Origin: Hoeflea_A sp965228785
GTDB lineage: Bacteria; Pseudomonadota; Alphaproteobacteria; Rhizobiales; Rhizobiaceae
Assembly (NCBI GenBank): GCA_965228785.1
Contig: CBDDIF010000002.1
Coordinates: 2,294,001-2,358,000 of the forward strand
Direction of reading: 5' to 3'
Length of the DNA stretch: 64,000 nt
Part shown: positions 55,674 through 63,651 of the stretch, in pieces
Layout: each line of letters opens with the position of its first letter
How positions within the stretch are numbered: position 1 is the stretch's first letter
Translations under genes and position numbers: made by a program
Notes under the pieces: model-generated
Told to the model about the DNA's origin: nothing
The model's database searches: none
What the model saw: the letters and a program-made list of their open reading frames with translations, nothing else

Positions 55674-56942
55674 TTACGGCGTCTTGTTTTCGACAACGCC
55701 GCAGTAGCTGGCCATGAACGATGCGAATGCGACGATGCCGGCTACGTATTCGTCGACATTCACTCTCTCTTCGAGTGTGTGGCAGTTGGTGATATCGCCA
55801 GGAGCGCAATAGACGGCTGGACAGCCGACCCCGTCGATCAGAAACGGCGTTTCAGACCAGAAGGGCGCTCCTTCGACATCACCGCGTCCGGGTAAAGCCG
55901 CGTCGACCGACGCGGAAAGCAGTCCGATCTCCGGCAGGTTCCGGTCGACCTCAGCCGGAGAACCGCCGTTTTGATGGTCACGACCGGCGGGGTACTGTAT
56001 GTCCAATTCAATTCCGTCTTCGACAGGGGCTCCGCGCACGGTGCCTTCGAATTCAGCCACTGCCGCGTCGAGCTGTTCGCCGGGCAACAATTTGCGGATC
56101 AGCGACAGGCGCGTTTCGCCAGGAACGGCGATGTAGCCGCCGCCAGCTATTTCGGTGACCAGCAGAAAGGCTCGCCCAACTAGATCATGGCTGGCGCGTT
56201 GAGAAATTGCGTCGGAATGCTGCCAAAGCGCAGACAGTATTGCATGCGAGGATTTCAGGGCGTCGACACCCTGCTCCGGCACACCGAAATAGGCGGATTT
56301 GCCGGTTATGGTTATATCGGCAATGAAGAAACCCATCTGGGCGGCAAAAACCGCCAGACGGCTGGGCTCCACGTAGATGGCGAAATCCGGCGAGGCAATG
56401 TCACCTTCCCCGACACGCCGTGTGTAATCTTTGATGCCGGCGCTGACGCCGCTGCCGGGTTCGCCACTTTCTTCGTCGCCAACAAAGGCAAAGGCCACAT
56501 CGCCTGCCAGTCGCAGTCCAGCGCTATCGATCAGGTCGAGGGCGGCGAGCGATGCGCAAATGCCTGCCTTCAGATCGCCCGTGCCGCGGCCCCAGATCTC
56601 ACCGTCGACGATCGCTCCGCCGAAAGGATCCTCGCGGTCCGTACCGGACCAGCGTTCCTGCCAGCCGCGCACATGAACCGTATCCGTGTGTCCGATGAAA
56701 AGCAGTCGGCGGCCAGTGCCTTCGCCCTTTCGTTCACCCCATACATTCGGTCTGCCAGGCTCGAAATCGGCGCGTTGCGGTGCAAGCCTCAAGGCCTCCA
56801 TGTGCTCTTCGAGGAACCCTGCAAAATTGGCTTCGTTTCCTGTTATGCTTTCGCGAGCGACCGCCGCCCGCAGCAATGCAATGGCACTGTCTTTGTCGAC
56901 GTGGCTCTGCAATCGCTCGGCGAGTCGCGAATTGATAGTCAT
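55674..56942 (-). CDS. M20-family metallohydrolase (ArgE/DapE/ACY1-like)
   Basis: A 422-residue cytoplasmic zinc hydrolase of the family that deacylates N-acyl amino acids and cleaves small peptides. Metal ligands are visible: FIGHTDTVH with His85 and catalytic-acid Asp87, the bridging aspartate in GTGDLKAG (Asp123), and VGDEESGEPG with Glu157/Glu158. The dimerisation/lid domain (about 195-310) has GFFIADITITGKSAYFG. The ATG overlaps the ROK regulator's stop by 4 bases (ATGA). Its position ahead of the ABC receptor implies it processes the imported substrate. Confidence 0.9.
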   Translation of the reverse strand: MTINSRLAERLQSHVDKDSAIALLRAAVARESITGNEANFAGFLEEHMEALRLAPQRADFEPGRPNVWGERKGEGTGRRLLFIGHTDTVHVRGWQERWSGTDREDPFGGAIVDGEIWGRGTGDLKAGICASLAALDLIDSAGLRLAGDVAFAFVGDEESGEPGSGVSAGIKDYTRRVGEGDIASPDFAIYVEPSRLAVFAAQMGFFIADITITGKSAYFGVPEQGVDALKSSHAILSALWQHSDAISQRASHDLVGRAFLLVTEIAGGGYIAVPGETRLSLIRKLLPGEQLDAAVAEFEGTVRGAPVEDGIELDIQYPAGRDHQNGGSPAEVDRNLPEIGLLSASVDAALPGRGDVEGAPFWSETPFLIDGVGCPAVYCAPGDITNCHTLEERVNVDEYVAGIVAFASFMASYCGVVENKTP

Positions 56943-58159
56943 CGGCCCGCCCCCGCAAAGTTGACCACATGCGGCGGTGGTAAAGCGATTTCTGCCCCTG
57001 GTACTCCGCCGGAAAACAGGATCGCGTGTAGGTGGCCGAGCCCGACGGCGGCACCACCCGCGATGGCGCCTCGTGTTCCCAACGTCGTGGCCGCGACGTC
57101 GACAGGGCGCGGCATGCAGAGCGGAATGAGTTTACGTACCCGATCAACGATCTCATCACGGCTGCCGATCGAACCGCCCAGAACGATTTTGCTGGGCCCG
57201 GTAATGGCGCAGATCGCGGCGACCGCACGAGCGAGGTATCGGGCGGTTTCTTCAAGAACCGTCAATGCCGCTTCGTCCCCATTCGCAGCGGCGTCAAAGA
57301 TTCCGGGTACGTCAGTGGTTTGCCCGGCCAGTTCAGCATAGCGCGCCTGCATACCGAGCGTCGCGGTCACTCGCTCAAGGGCTCCGATGCGCAGCGAGTC
57401 CGGCTCAAAGGGGTCGGCTCCGAACGGCAGGAACCCCAATTCGCCGGCGGTGTTGGCATGACCGCGGACCAGTTCACCGCCAACGATGATGCCGGCACCG
57501 ATACCGGTGCCGAGTGCGATGTAGGCCAGGTCGTCAACGCCTGCCCCGGTGCCCACCCAGTGCTCGCCGAGCACAGCAAGATTGACATCGTTTTCGAGCA
57601 GTACATCATGGCCGATTTCCTGGCGAAGCGCTTCAGCCATGTCGAATTCATCGATACCGGTGATGTTTGGAGCCATCAGAACCCGCCCGGTTTCCGGATC
57701 CGGAACGCCCGGAGCGCCGACGACAGCTAGCCGCACCCTGTCGAAATCGATGTCATTGTGACGCGCCACGTCGCGGCACATGCGAGCGATTTGTGCGACG
57801 ACGTGCAACCCGCCTCGTTTGTCGGTGGGCTCGACCAGCTCAGCCAGCACGTTGCAGGAAAGATCGGCAATGGCCGCTCGGGTCTTTGTGCCACCAAGAT
57901 CGACGGCAGCAATACAAGCGGCGTCCGGAACGATTTCGTAGGTCACGGCGGTGCGGCCGACATGGCCGCTGGTGCGGCCGGTTTCACGAATCCAGCCATC
58001 GTCTTCCAGCAGCCGTGCGATTTCCGAAATGGTCTGTTTCGACAGGCCGGTCTGCTTGGCGATGCTGGCCCGGGAAATCGGACCGCAATGAACGATGGTT
58101 TCCATCACCATGCACAGTGACAGCTGTCTGGATTTTCGCGATGCGTCGCTCAAAGCCAT
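56939..58159 (-). CDS. ROK-family transcriptional regulator
   Basis: A 406-residue repressor of the NagC/XylR type. The winged helix spans about 26-62 (PISRASIAKQTGLSKQTISEI). The ROK sugar-kinase-like domain starts AAVDLGGTKTRAAIADL (about 83) and includes VGAPGVPD, ENDVNLAVLGEHW and GTGIGAGIIVGGELVRG. The cysteine cluster (CxCGxxGC) that binds zinc in most ROK proteins is absent: the segment reads LGFLPFGADPFEPD instead. It heads the operon it probably autoregulates; a perfect inverted repeat lies 7 bases upstream of its ATG. The inducer is likely the imported compound or a derivative. Confidence 0.92.
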   Translation of the reverse strand: MALSDASRKSRQLSLCMVMETIVHCGPISRASIAKQTGLSKQTISEIARLLEDDGWIRETGRTSGHVGRTAVTYEIVPDAACIAAVDLGGTKTRAAIADLSCNVLAELVEPTDKRGGLHVVAQIARMCRDVARHNDIDFDRVRLAVVGAPGVPDPETGRVLMAPNITGIDEFDMAEALRQEIGHDVLLENDVNLAVLGEHWVGTGAGVDDLAYIALGTGIGAGIIVGGELVRGHANTAGELGFLPFGADPFEPDSLRIGALERVTATLGMQARYAELAGQTTDVPGIFDAAANGDEAALTVLEETARYLARAVAAICAITGPSKIVLGGSIGSRDEIVDRVRKLIPLCMPRPVDVAATTLGTRGAIAGGAAVGLGHLHAILFSGGVPGAEIALPPPHVVNFAGAGR

Positions 58160-58165
58160 AACTCC

Positions 58166-58217
58166 ATTAGTTCGTTCCCTTACCGAACTAATTAGATTAT
58201 CCGAGCCGAGGCGTCAA
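58166..58217 (-). promoter_or_regulatory. Promoter and operator of the ROK operon
   Basis: On the minus strand TTGACG (58212-58217) and TAATTA (58189-58194), 17 bases apart, form a sigma-70-type promoter. A perfect 9-base inverted repeat ATTAGTTCG (58166-58174) and CGAACTAAT (58184-58192), spacer 9, overlaps the -10 element and the start region. Such overlap is what a repressor that blocks RNA polymerase would use. Confidence 0.75.
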
Positions 58218-58524
58218 GTTTGTCAGGCCAAAGAGCACAAATTCGAATCTGAATCAGCGATCAGGGACGCGTTACACAAGGAGACCTTGCTGAGGCCTGC
58301 CGGAACGAGGAACCGTTCCGCACGAACCGCGTTCTAGGCCGGGGTGCGCCTTCTCCAAACCAATGGCGATTCTTGTCTGAAGAACCGAACTCTGGCCCCC
58401 TGCCCCGGACAGGAGCTTCAGGGGCGCGAAAGGTGTGCGTCCGGCTTCGACAGCGCTCTCCGATCCGCACGGTCGTGCCCAGGGCCATGCCCAGAAGCCG
58501 TACGTTTGACGACCACCATCGACC
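58218..58524. other. Intergenic region, nothing recognised
   Basis: About 307 bases between the ROK promoter and the end of the L,D-transpeptidase-like gene. Overlapping open frames are all short, GC-driven shadows. No hairpin with a T run was found. Confidence 0.4.
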
Positions 58525-59505
58525 TCAATTGCATATCGGCAGCTCCAGCGGCGGTTGTTTTGGAATGGACCGCCTCCATGCATTGATGATCGGTTGGAGG
58601 GTTCGTTTGGGCCAGAATTTGGGGGTACCGATCGCTTTCATACACGCGGCGTTCCAGTAGAGCCCGGCGCGTGTCAGGGACCTTTTGCTCTTCGCCGCCT
58701 TAGCAATGGCTTTGATGTCGTTGGATTCCGGATAGATGTAGAGCGTGGTCGGATTGCCTTCCACCAGCGCAAGAATTTCCCTGGAAGCCGATGGCGACCA
58801 AGTTGTGCAACCGTTGCTGCGGCCACCCGTGTAGTTCACCAATCTACCAAAGGGCACATAACCCTGTTTGTCGGCGTAGCGGCTTTTCGGATTCTTGTAG
58901 CGGCACTGCCACTTCAGGAAAACAGCCGGATGCCCTCCGATGGCCCGCTCTCTGGCGTTTTTCGTATCGCCTTCCCCGTCAAAAAGCAGGAACGTGCGAC
59001 GGAAAGGTCTCCGCTTACCCGACTTGCGATAATAGCCTTTGAATGACGTCCGCGTTTCAGCCGTCACATAGGATCCGCCTGTCGTCAGCTTCGACCCCTC
59101 CGCATTGCTGAAGTGCTTCGCGCATTGCCGGCCGTTCGCGAAATTTGCGCGTTTCAGTTTCCGCCCATTGCCGTAGCCAGAGGAAACCGCGCGGAAGGAT
59201 TTCCTTGATTCGCAAATGATGTAAAACCGACGGCCCGGTTTGCCCGCCGACGATGTGCTCGGGCGTGTTGCATCCTTGGCGAAGTAGCAGGGATTTCTAA
59301 CGGCACCTTGGCGTTTTTTTCGTTTGTATAGCGCGCGTGCCCTCTTCAGGACTACGGGGGCGATTTGGCCGTCGTCCGTGCCGACATGCTTTTGGAGCCA
59401 AGCCGGAATGCCCGGGGTTTGCGCGGCCGCCCGAAGGGACTGCGAACACGACAACGCAACGAGGACAGAGACGGCAATGGGTAAGCGGAGCAGATCCAGC
59501 CGCAT
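58525..59505 (-). CDS. Exported murein L,D-transpeptidase-like protein (YkuD_2-type)
   Basis: A 326-residue exported protein; ATG 59505 follows AGGAGG. Residues 1-27 are a signal peptide (IAVSVLVALSCSQSLRA). The C-terminal part matches the L,D-transpeptidase catalytic-domain-like family: ARERAIGGHPAVF, then GGRSNGCTTWSP with the probable catalytic cysteine preceded by Ser-Asn-Gly rather than the more usual S-H/x-G-C-x-R. It may crosslink peptidoglycan or attach proteins in the periplasm. The histidine in IGGHPAV could be the catalytic base. Family placement is by pattern, so function is moderately certain. Confidence 0.7.
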   Translation of the reverse strand: MRLDLLRLPIAVSVLVALSCSQSLRAAAQTPGIPAWLQKHVGTDDGQIAPVVLKRARALYKRKKRQGAVRNPCYFAKDATRPSTSSAGKPGRRFYIICESRKSFRAVSSGYGNGRKLKRANFANGRQCAKHFSNAEGSKLTTGGSYVTAETRTSFKGYYRKSGKRRPFRRTFLLFDGEGDTKNARERAIGGHPAVFLKWQCRYKNPKSRYADKQGYVPFGRLVNYTGGRSNGCTTWSPSASREILALVEGNPTTLYIYPESNDIKAIAKAAKSKRSLTRAGLYWNAACMKAIGTPKFWPKRTLQPIINAWRRSIPKQPPLELPICN

Positions 59506-59660
59506 CGAGGCAGCCTCCTGGTGGACTTTCCTCGTCACAGGCTAACACAAACCACCCTCACAAAAGTTACCATTCCGGTGGATAACGCAAAGGCGGGCAG
59601 TTGCACTTGGTGATCACTTTACCCGCCGTAGGCAAACACCAGATCGACCTGCCGATTTGA

Positions 59661-59915
59661 TCAATGCCGGCTGACGGCCCCGGCCTGGTCAAGCAGGTCG
59701 GCAATGTCACGCAGCGATGTGCAGGATTTGAGATCTTCGGGCGTGAGCACATGGCCCGTTTCGTCTTCGATGGCGAAGACCAGGGTGAGGTGGAGAATGT
59801 TGTCCCAACCCTTGAGGTGGTAAATGGGGACATCGCAGTTCACCTGGTCGGCGGGCAACTCCAGAATCCGCGCCACCATGTGTTGAACCGAAACGAGATT
59901 GTCATCGTAGGGCAT
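59661..59915 (-). CDS. Acyl-carrier-protein-like protein lacking the phosphopantetheine serine
   Basis: An 84-residue protein with ACP-type helices. The ATG at 59915 is chosen; the frame extends upstream without similarity. ILELPADQVNCDVPIYHL precedes GWDNILHLTLVFAIEDETG, the region where carriers read GWDSL. Here Ser is replaced by Asn39 (D-N-I), so the 4'-phosphopantetheine arm cannot attach. The rest of the helix II pattern and the following TPEDLKSCTSLRDIADLL are intact. It may therefore work as a structural or regulatory protein, or be a decayed carrier. No synthase gene adjoins it. Confidence 0.7.
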   Translation of the reverse strand: MPYDDNLVSVQHMVARILELPADQVNCDVPIYHLKGWDNILHLTLVFAIEDETGHVLTPEDLKSCTSLRDIADLLDQAGAVSRH

Positions 59916-60224
59916 AGCTGACCTCGATATTTCCCATCCATTTTGACTGGATTTGGGCTGAGGAAGCAATGTGTTCAAGCGTTTATTTGGTTAAATTTTC
60001 GTAATAAATCTAAGTTTAACAATGACATCAACGCATCAGTCGCGATTTTGACATTCAAAATCATTTATTCTGACATCTGCATTCGAGTAATAGAAGGAGT
60101 CTCGTCAGCCTTCTATTTGCGAGCAATCGTTATTCGACGCTCGATGAGTTTGCTGTAGCGCAAAGAAGCTCGCCGCACAGAAGAAGCGGTGTAGAGTCGA
60201 CTCCTCAGTCGCCAGCCACCGAGG
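59916..60224. other. AT-rich intergenic region
   Basis: About 309 bases with clearly lower GC than the neighbours between about 59960 and 60110. No gene, hairpin or RNA could be recognised. It may hold the promoter of the carrier-like gene, and its composition may reflect an acquired segment. Confidence 0.45.
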
Positions 60225-61124
60225 TCAGAACGTCGGTGGTGTTTTGCCGGCGGCGCGATAGGCTGATACGACAGTGTTGGCCATCAACATGGCGATCGTC
60301 ATCGGTCCCACGCCGCCTGGCACCGGAGTAATGGCGCCTGCAACAGCCTCGCATTCCTCAAAGGCGACGTCTCCGACGAGACGGCTTTTGCCCTCGCCGC
60401 GTTCCGGAGCCGGAATCCGATTGATACCGACGTCAATGACAGTGGCACCGGGCTTGACCCAATCGCCGCGAACCATCTCCGGACGTCCAACAGCTGCTAC
60501 CAGAATATCGGCATTGCGGCACAATCCCGGCAGGTCCGGGGTGCGGCTATGTCCGATGGTAACCGTGGCATTGGCAGCAAGCAGCAGGCTCGCCATGGGC
60601 TTGCCGACAATGTTTGAGCGGCCGATCACGACAGCCGTCAGGCCAGACAGATCGCGACCACGAACCCGTTCGATAAGCAGCATCGACCCTGCAGGCGTGC
60701 AGGGCACGAAGGCGCTGTCGACATCACCGACCGTCAGCTTGCCGGCATTGATGACGTGAAATCCGTCGACATCCTTGTTGGCGTCGATCGCCTGGATGAC
60801 CCGTTTGTCATCAATGTGGTCGGGAAGCGGCAATTGAACCAGAATTCCGTGAATTGCCGGATCGGCATTCAGCTCGGCCACTTTGGCCAGCAACTCAGCT
60901 TCTGAAGTCTCAACTGACATGTTGTGCTGGACGGAATGGAAACCGCATTCTTTTGCCTTGCGGCTTTTCGATGCCACATAGACCTGACTGGCCGGGTCTT
61001 CGCCAACAATCACCACCGCTATTCCCGGAGTGACACCGTCGGATTGCACGAGCGCGGAGGATGCCTGTTTGACGGTTTCGATCACGTCTTCGGCGACGGC
61101 CTTGCCGTCAATTCTGGTTGCCAT
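60225..61124 (-). CDS. folD: Bifunctional methylenetetrahydrofolate dehydrogenase/cyclohydrolase
   Basis: Cytoplasmic one-carbon enzyme, 299 residues (normal). It interconverts 5,10-methylene-, methenyl- and 10-formyl-tetrahydrofolate. The catalytic region contains VYVASKSRKAKECGF with the conserved lysine (YVxxKxKxxxxxG), and GILVQLPLPDHID and PVDGFHV-like DVDGFHVINAGKL follow. VIGRSNIVGKPMASLLL is the NADP+-binding loop. PGGVGPMTIAMLM ends the protein. The ATG at 61124 is preceded by GGAG; a longer frame reaches 61181. Confidence 0.96.
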   Translation of the reverse strand: MATRIDGKAVAEDVIETVKQASSALVQSDGVTPGIAVVIVGEDPASQVYVASKSRKAKECGFHSVQHNMSVETSEAELLAKVAELNADPAIHGILVQLPLPDHIDDKRVIQAIDANKDVDGFHVINAGKLTVGDVDSAFVPCTPAGSMLLIERVRGRDLSGLTAVVIGRSNIVGKPMASLLLAANATVTIGHSRTPDLPGLCRNADILVAAVGRPEMVRGDWVKPGATVIDVGINRIPAPERGEGKSRLVGDVAFEECEAVAGAITPVPGGVGPMTIAMLMANTVVSAYRAAGKTPPTF

Positions 61125-61252
61125 TGGGCATCGCTCCATGATGTAGGGCCGGAAATCGGCTGGCGTCAAATGCCGTGCCAAAGAGGGGCACAGGCCGAAT
61201 CCTTAGACCAGAATTTCTCTCTAACCAATAGTCTGAGTGCGGCGGCTCGGCG

Positions 61253-63277
61253 TCAGAATTCGCCGCGGCTGGTGCGAATGGTCCTGACGGGAAGAGGTCG
61301 ACCAGCCTGCCGCGCGGCCCGTCGGGCCTGGTAGAGCTGCTCCACCGTTTCGCGCATCTGATGAATTTCCGAACGGATGTCTTCAGCTTCCCGATCGAGA
61401 TCCTGCTCGTCGGTCGAGCCGATGGCCCGGTGGCGCTCGGGCTCGGTGCTGTTCAGATGATCTTCTGCGACGATCGGCCGGGCCAGAAGTGGATCCGGTG
61501 CTTGCTGCGGTGGATCGGCAATTACGGGCGCGGATCGCGGTTGCTCCGGTTCAGGTTCGGGCTGGCGCTCATCCGCCACATCTTCGGCTTCCGTGAAAAC
61601 CTGTTCCACCGGTTTTGCCCGCACGGGCTCGCCGGCATTGTCGAACAGGTCCCCGGCTCCTTCGCGGATGCTGCGGTAGGCACCGAACAGCATGGCGATG
61701 GCCAGGCCGGCCAGAAAGCCGGCGATCATGACGCCGGCGGCTATGAATTTGCGCGACGGCCCGGCGGGTTCGATCGGCGCGGTGGCCTCGGAAATAATAC
61801 GGATATTGCTGGTATTGAGATTTTGCTGCTCACCCGTTTCGCGGGCGCGCTTCAGGAACGACCGGTATATCTCAGACGTCGCCGCGGCTTCCCGCTCCAA
61901 TTCGCGCAAGCGCACCAGAGCCGCCGAATTGTCGACCTGCTGGCTCTTCAACACGGCCAGATCGGCGGCGAGCTGTTGCTCGGACTGGACGATGCGGCGC
62001 AATTCCGTCTGGGTTGATTCAACGATACGGCGCAGTTCGTTGCTGATTTCGGCGCGCCCAGTGGCCAGAGCCTGTTCAGCGGCAATGCGTTGCGGATGGC
62101 GCGGTCCGAGACTGGTCGTCAGGGCGTCGAAGCTGCGCTTGGCCGCAGCATAGGCGCCACGCAGTTCGCCGATGGTGGACGATTGCAAGATTTCCGGGGC
62201 GGTGCCCGCCAACAGAGCGTCGACATCGAGTTGCCGTGCCGTTTCGGCTCGGACCTGAACCTCCACTTTCTGGGCGCGGATCTGCGCCAGTTGCTGATTG
62301 AGCTGAACCAGCTGGGCATCGGTGATCAGAGTGCCGCCCGCGTCGACCAGATCGTTTTCCGCCTTGTATTGCTCGACCCGCCGTTCCGCCGCTTCGACAT
62401 CCCGGCGGAGTTCGTCGAGTTGCCGGTTGAGGGACGCCGACGTGCGTTCGAACAGTTCCGACTGCGCCTCGCGCTGCTGGCTGATATAGACATCGACAAT
62501 GGTGTTGGCGATTTCCGCCGACAATTGCGGGTCTTCCGTTTCGGCCTCGACATATACGATAAAGGTCCGCTCACCGCGATACGCGACGACAGCCCTGGAT
62601 AGCGACTGGACGGCCATGAAATTGCGGTCGCTGGCCGTTTCGCCTCCATCGATCAATCCGCGAGCGGCGGACAGAACGCCCCCGAGCTCATCCGGATCGG
62701 TTCCGTTGAATTCCGGATTTTCCGCAAGGTTGAGCTGGGTCACAACGGACTGCAACACCGGACTGGAATCAACGATAGCCACCTGGCTGTCGACCAGAGC
62801 AAGGGTGGAATCAGAGGAATAGGACTGCGGCAGCAAGTCGGTATCGGTCATCCGCAATTCGCGCGGATCCAGCACGAACTGGCTGACGGCGACATATTTG
62901 TGCGGCGTCGACAGCGCCATCACGACACCGAGCGCGGCGCCGAGAATTGTCGTGAACGCAATGAAGAACCGAAAACGCCAGGCCGTGGTGAGCAGCACGA
63001 GCGGATCGATCAACGGCTTGTCTTCCGGCGCCGGGCCAGCATAGGCGCTCATGCCACCTGCTCCATCCCTTCGAGGAGCGAAGGATTCCAGCGCAGCACT
63101 TTGATCATCAGTCGCGTCGCTTCGAAACCGCGCACGAAGGCGATCGGCCCAACCGGAAGCGGCGGCACCTTCTTCGGTACCGTTGGATGCTGCTGGCGCA
63201 TCGTCCTGCCCAGCCCTTCCGCGACTGAGCAGCGAACGGCGTCCGGCACTTTTTCCTTCCGAATCCGGATCGAACAT
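61253..63277 (-). CDS. GumC/Wzz-type polysaccharide co-polymerase without kinase domain
   Basis: A 674-residue inner-membrane protein for chain-length control or export of a surface polysaccharide. A positively charged cytoplasmic tail (1-90) precedes TM1 (about 97-120, RFFIAFTTILGAALGVVMAL). A long periplasmic domain with coiled-coil (about 265-480, SASLNRQLDELRRDVEAAE) contains the GNVR-like segment ARETGEQQNLNTSNIRIISE, followed by TM2 (about 515-540, GVMIAGFLAGLAIAMLFGAY). The final roughly 130 residues are proline/glutamate-rich cytoplasm. Walker motifs of ExoP/Wzc tyrosine kinases are absent. It is divergent from a flippase-like gene, so the region belongs to an exopolysaccharide locus that continues past the window. 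Confidence 0.88.
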   Translation of the reverse strand: MFDPDSEGKSAGRRSLLSRGRAGQDDAPAASNGTEEGAAASGWADRLRARFRSDATDDQSAALESFAPRRDGAGGMSAYAGPAPEDKPLIDPLVLLTTAWRFRFFIAFTTILGAALGVVMALSTPHKYVAVSQFVLDPRELRMTDTDLLPQSYSSDSTLALVDSQVAIVDSSPVLQSVVTQLNLAENPEFNGTDPDELGGVLSAARGLIDGGETASDRNFMAVQSLSRAVVAYRGERTFIVYVEAETEDPQLSAEIANTIVDVYISQQREAQSELFERTSASLNRQLDELRRDVEAAERRVEQYKAENDLVDAGGTLITDAQLVQLNQQLAQIRAQKVEVQVRAETARQLDVDALLAGTAPEILQSSTIGELRGAYAAAKRSFDALTTSLGPRHPQRIAAEQALATGRAEISNELRRIVESTQTELRRIVQSEQQLAADLAVLKSQQVDNSAALVRLRELEREAAATSEIYRSFLKRARETGEQQNLNTSNIRIISEATAPIEPAGPSRKFIAAGVMIAGFLAGLAIAMLFGAYRSIREGAGDLFDNAGEPVRAKPVEQVFTEAEDVADERQPEPEPEQPRSAPVIADPPQQAPDPLLARPIVAEDHLNSTEPERHRAIGSTDEQDLDREAEDIRSEIHQMRETVEQLYQARRAARQAGRPLPVRTIRTSRGEF

Positions 63278-63471
63278 CTGAACCTTTCGAAGATCACATC
63301 AATCAAGCGCCCGGCCTATGACTAATGCACCCTAAACAGCTATGGAAAACAAATCGTAAACACACGTTCAAAGTGCGTCCTGCCTTTCTCCGCGGAACCG
63401 GGTATTAAGGAATTTGACGTATCCTACCGTCGCGACTGTTGGGCCGTGGGGCATTCCACGGCGCCTACATA

Positions 63472-63549
63472 CTAGTGTGGTGGATTTTAAGTTCCTATCA
63501 TTATTGCAGCAACCTCCGGTAGGAACTTCAAATCCATAAACCACACTAG
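63472..63549. repeat. Small palindromic element 1
   Basis: A 78-base imperfect palindrome. CTAGTGTGG-TGGATTTTAAGTTCCTA on the left matches the right arm after a 4-base bulge (TTTA) and one mismatch. It starts and ends with CTAG, as the 273-bp element near 10.1 kb does. Confidence 0.75.
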
Positions 63550-63562
63550 AATCATAAACTTG

Positions 63563-63638
63563 CTAGTGTCCTGATTGAATCTGAAGTTCGTTCGGAGCAC
63601 GCTGCACAATGAGGCGATCTTCAGATTCAGGACACTAG
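63563..63638. repeat. Small palindromic element 2
   Basis: A 76-base imperfect palindrome bounded by CTAG: the left arm CTAGTGTCCTGA..ATCTGAAG pairs with the right arm after a 3-base bulge. It lies 13 bases from element 1 and directly ahead of the flippase gene. Confidence 0.75.
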
Positions 63639-63651
63639 ACGGGCGGACAGC

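Noticed and set aside
58166..58192. Part of a CRISPR-like repeat
   Set aside because: The inverted repeat occurs once and sits over a promoter; no spacer array exists anywhere in the window.
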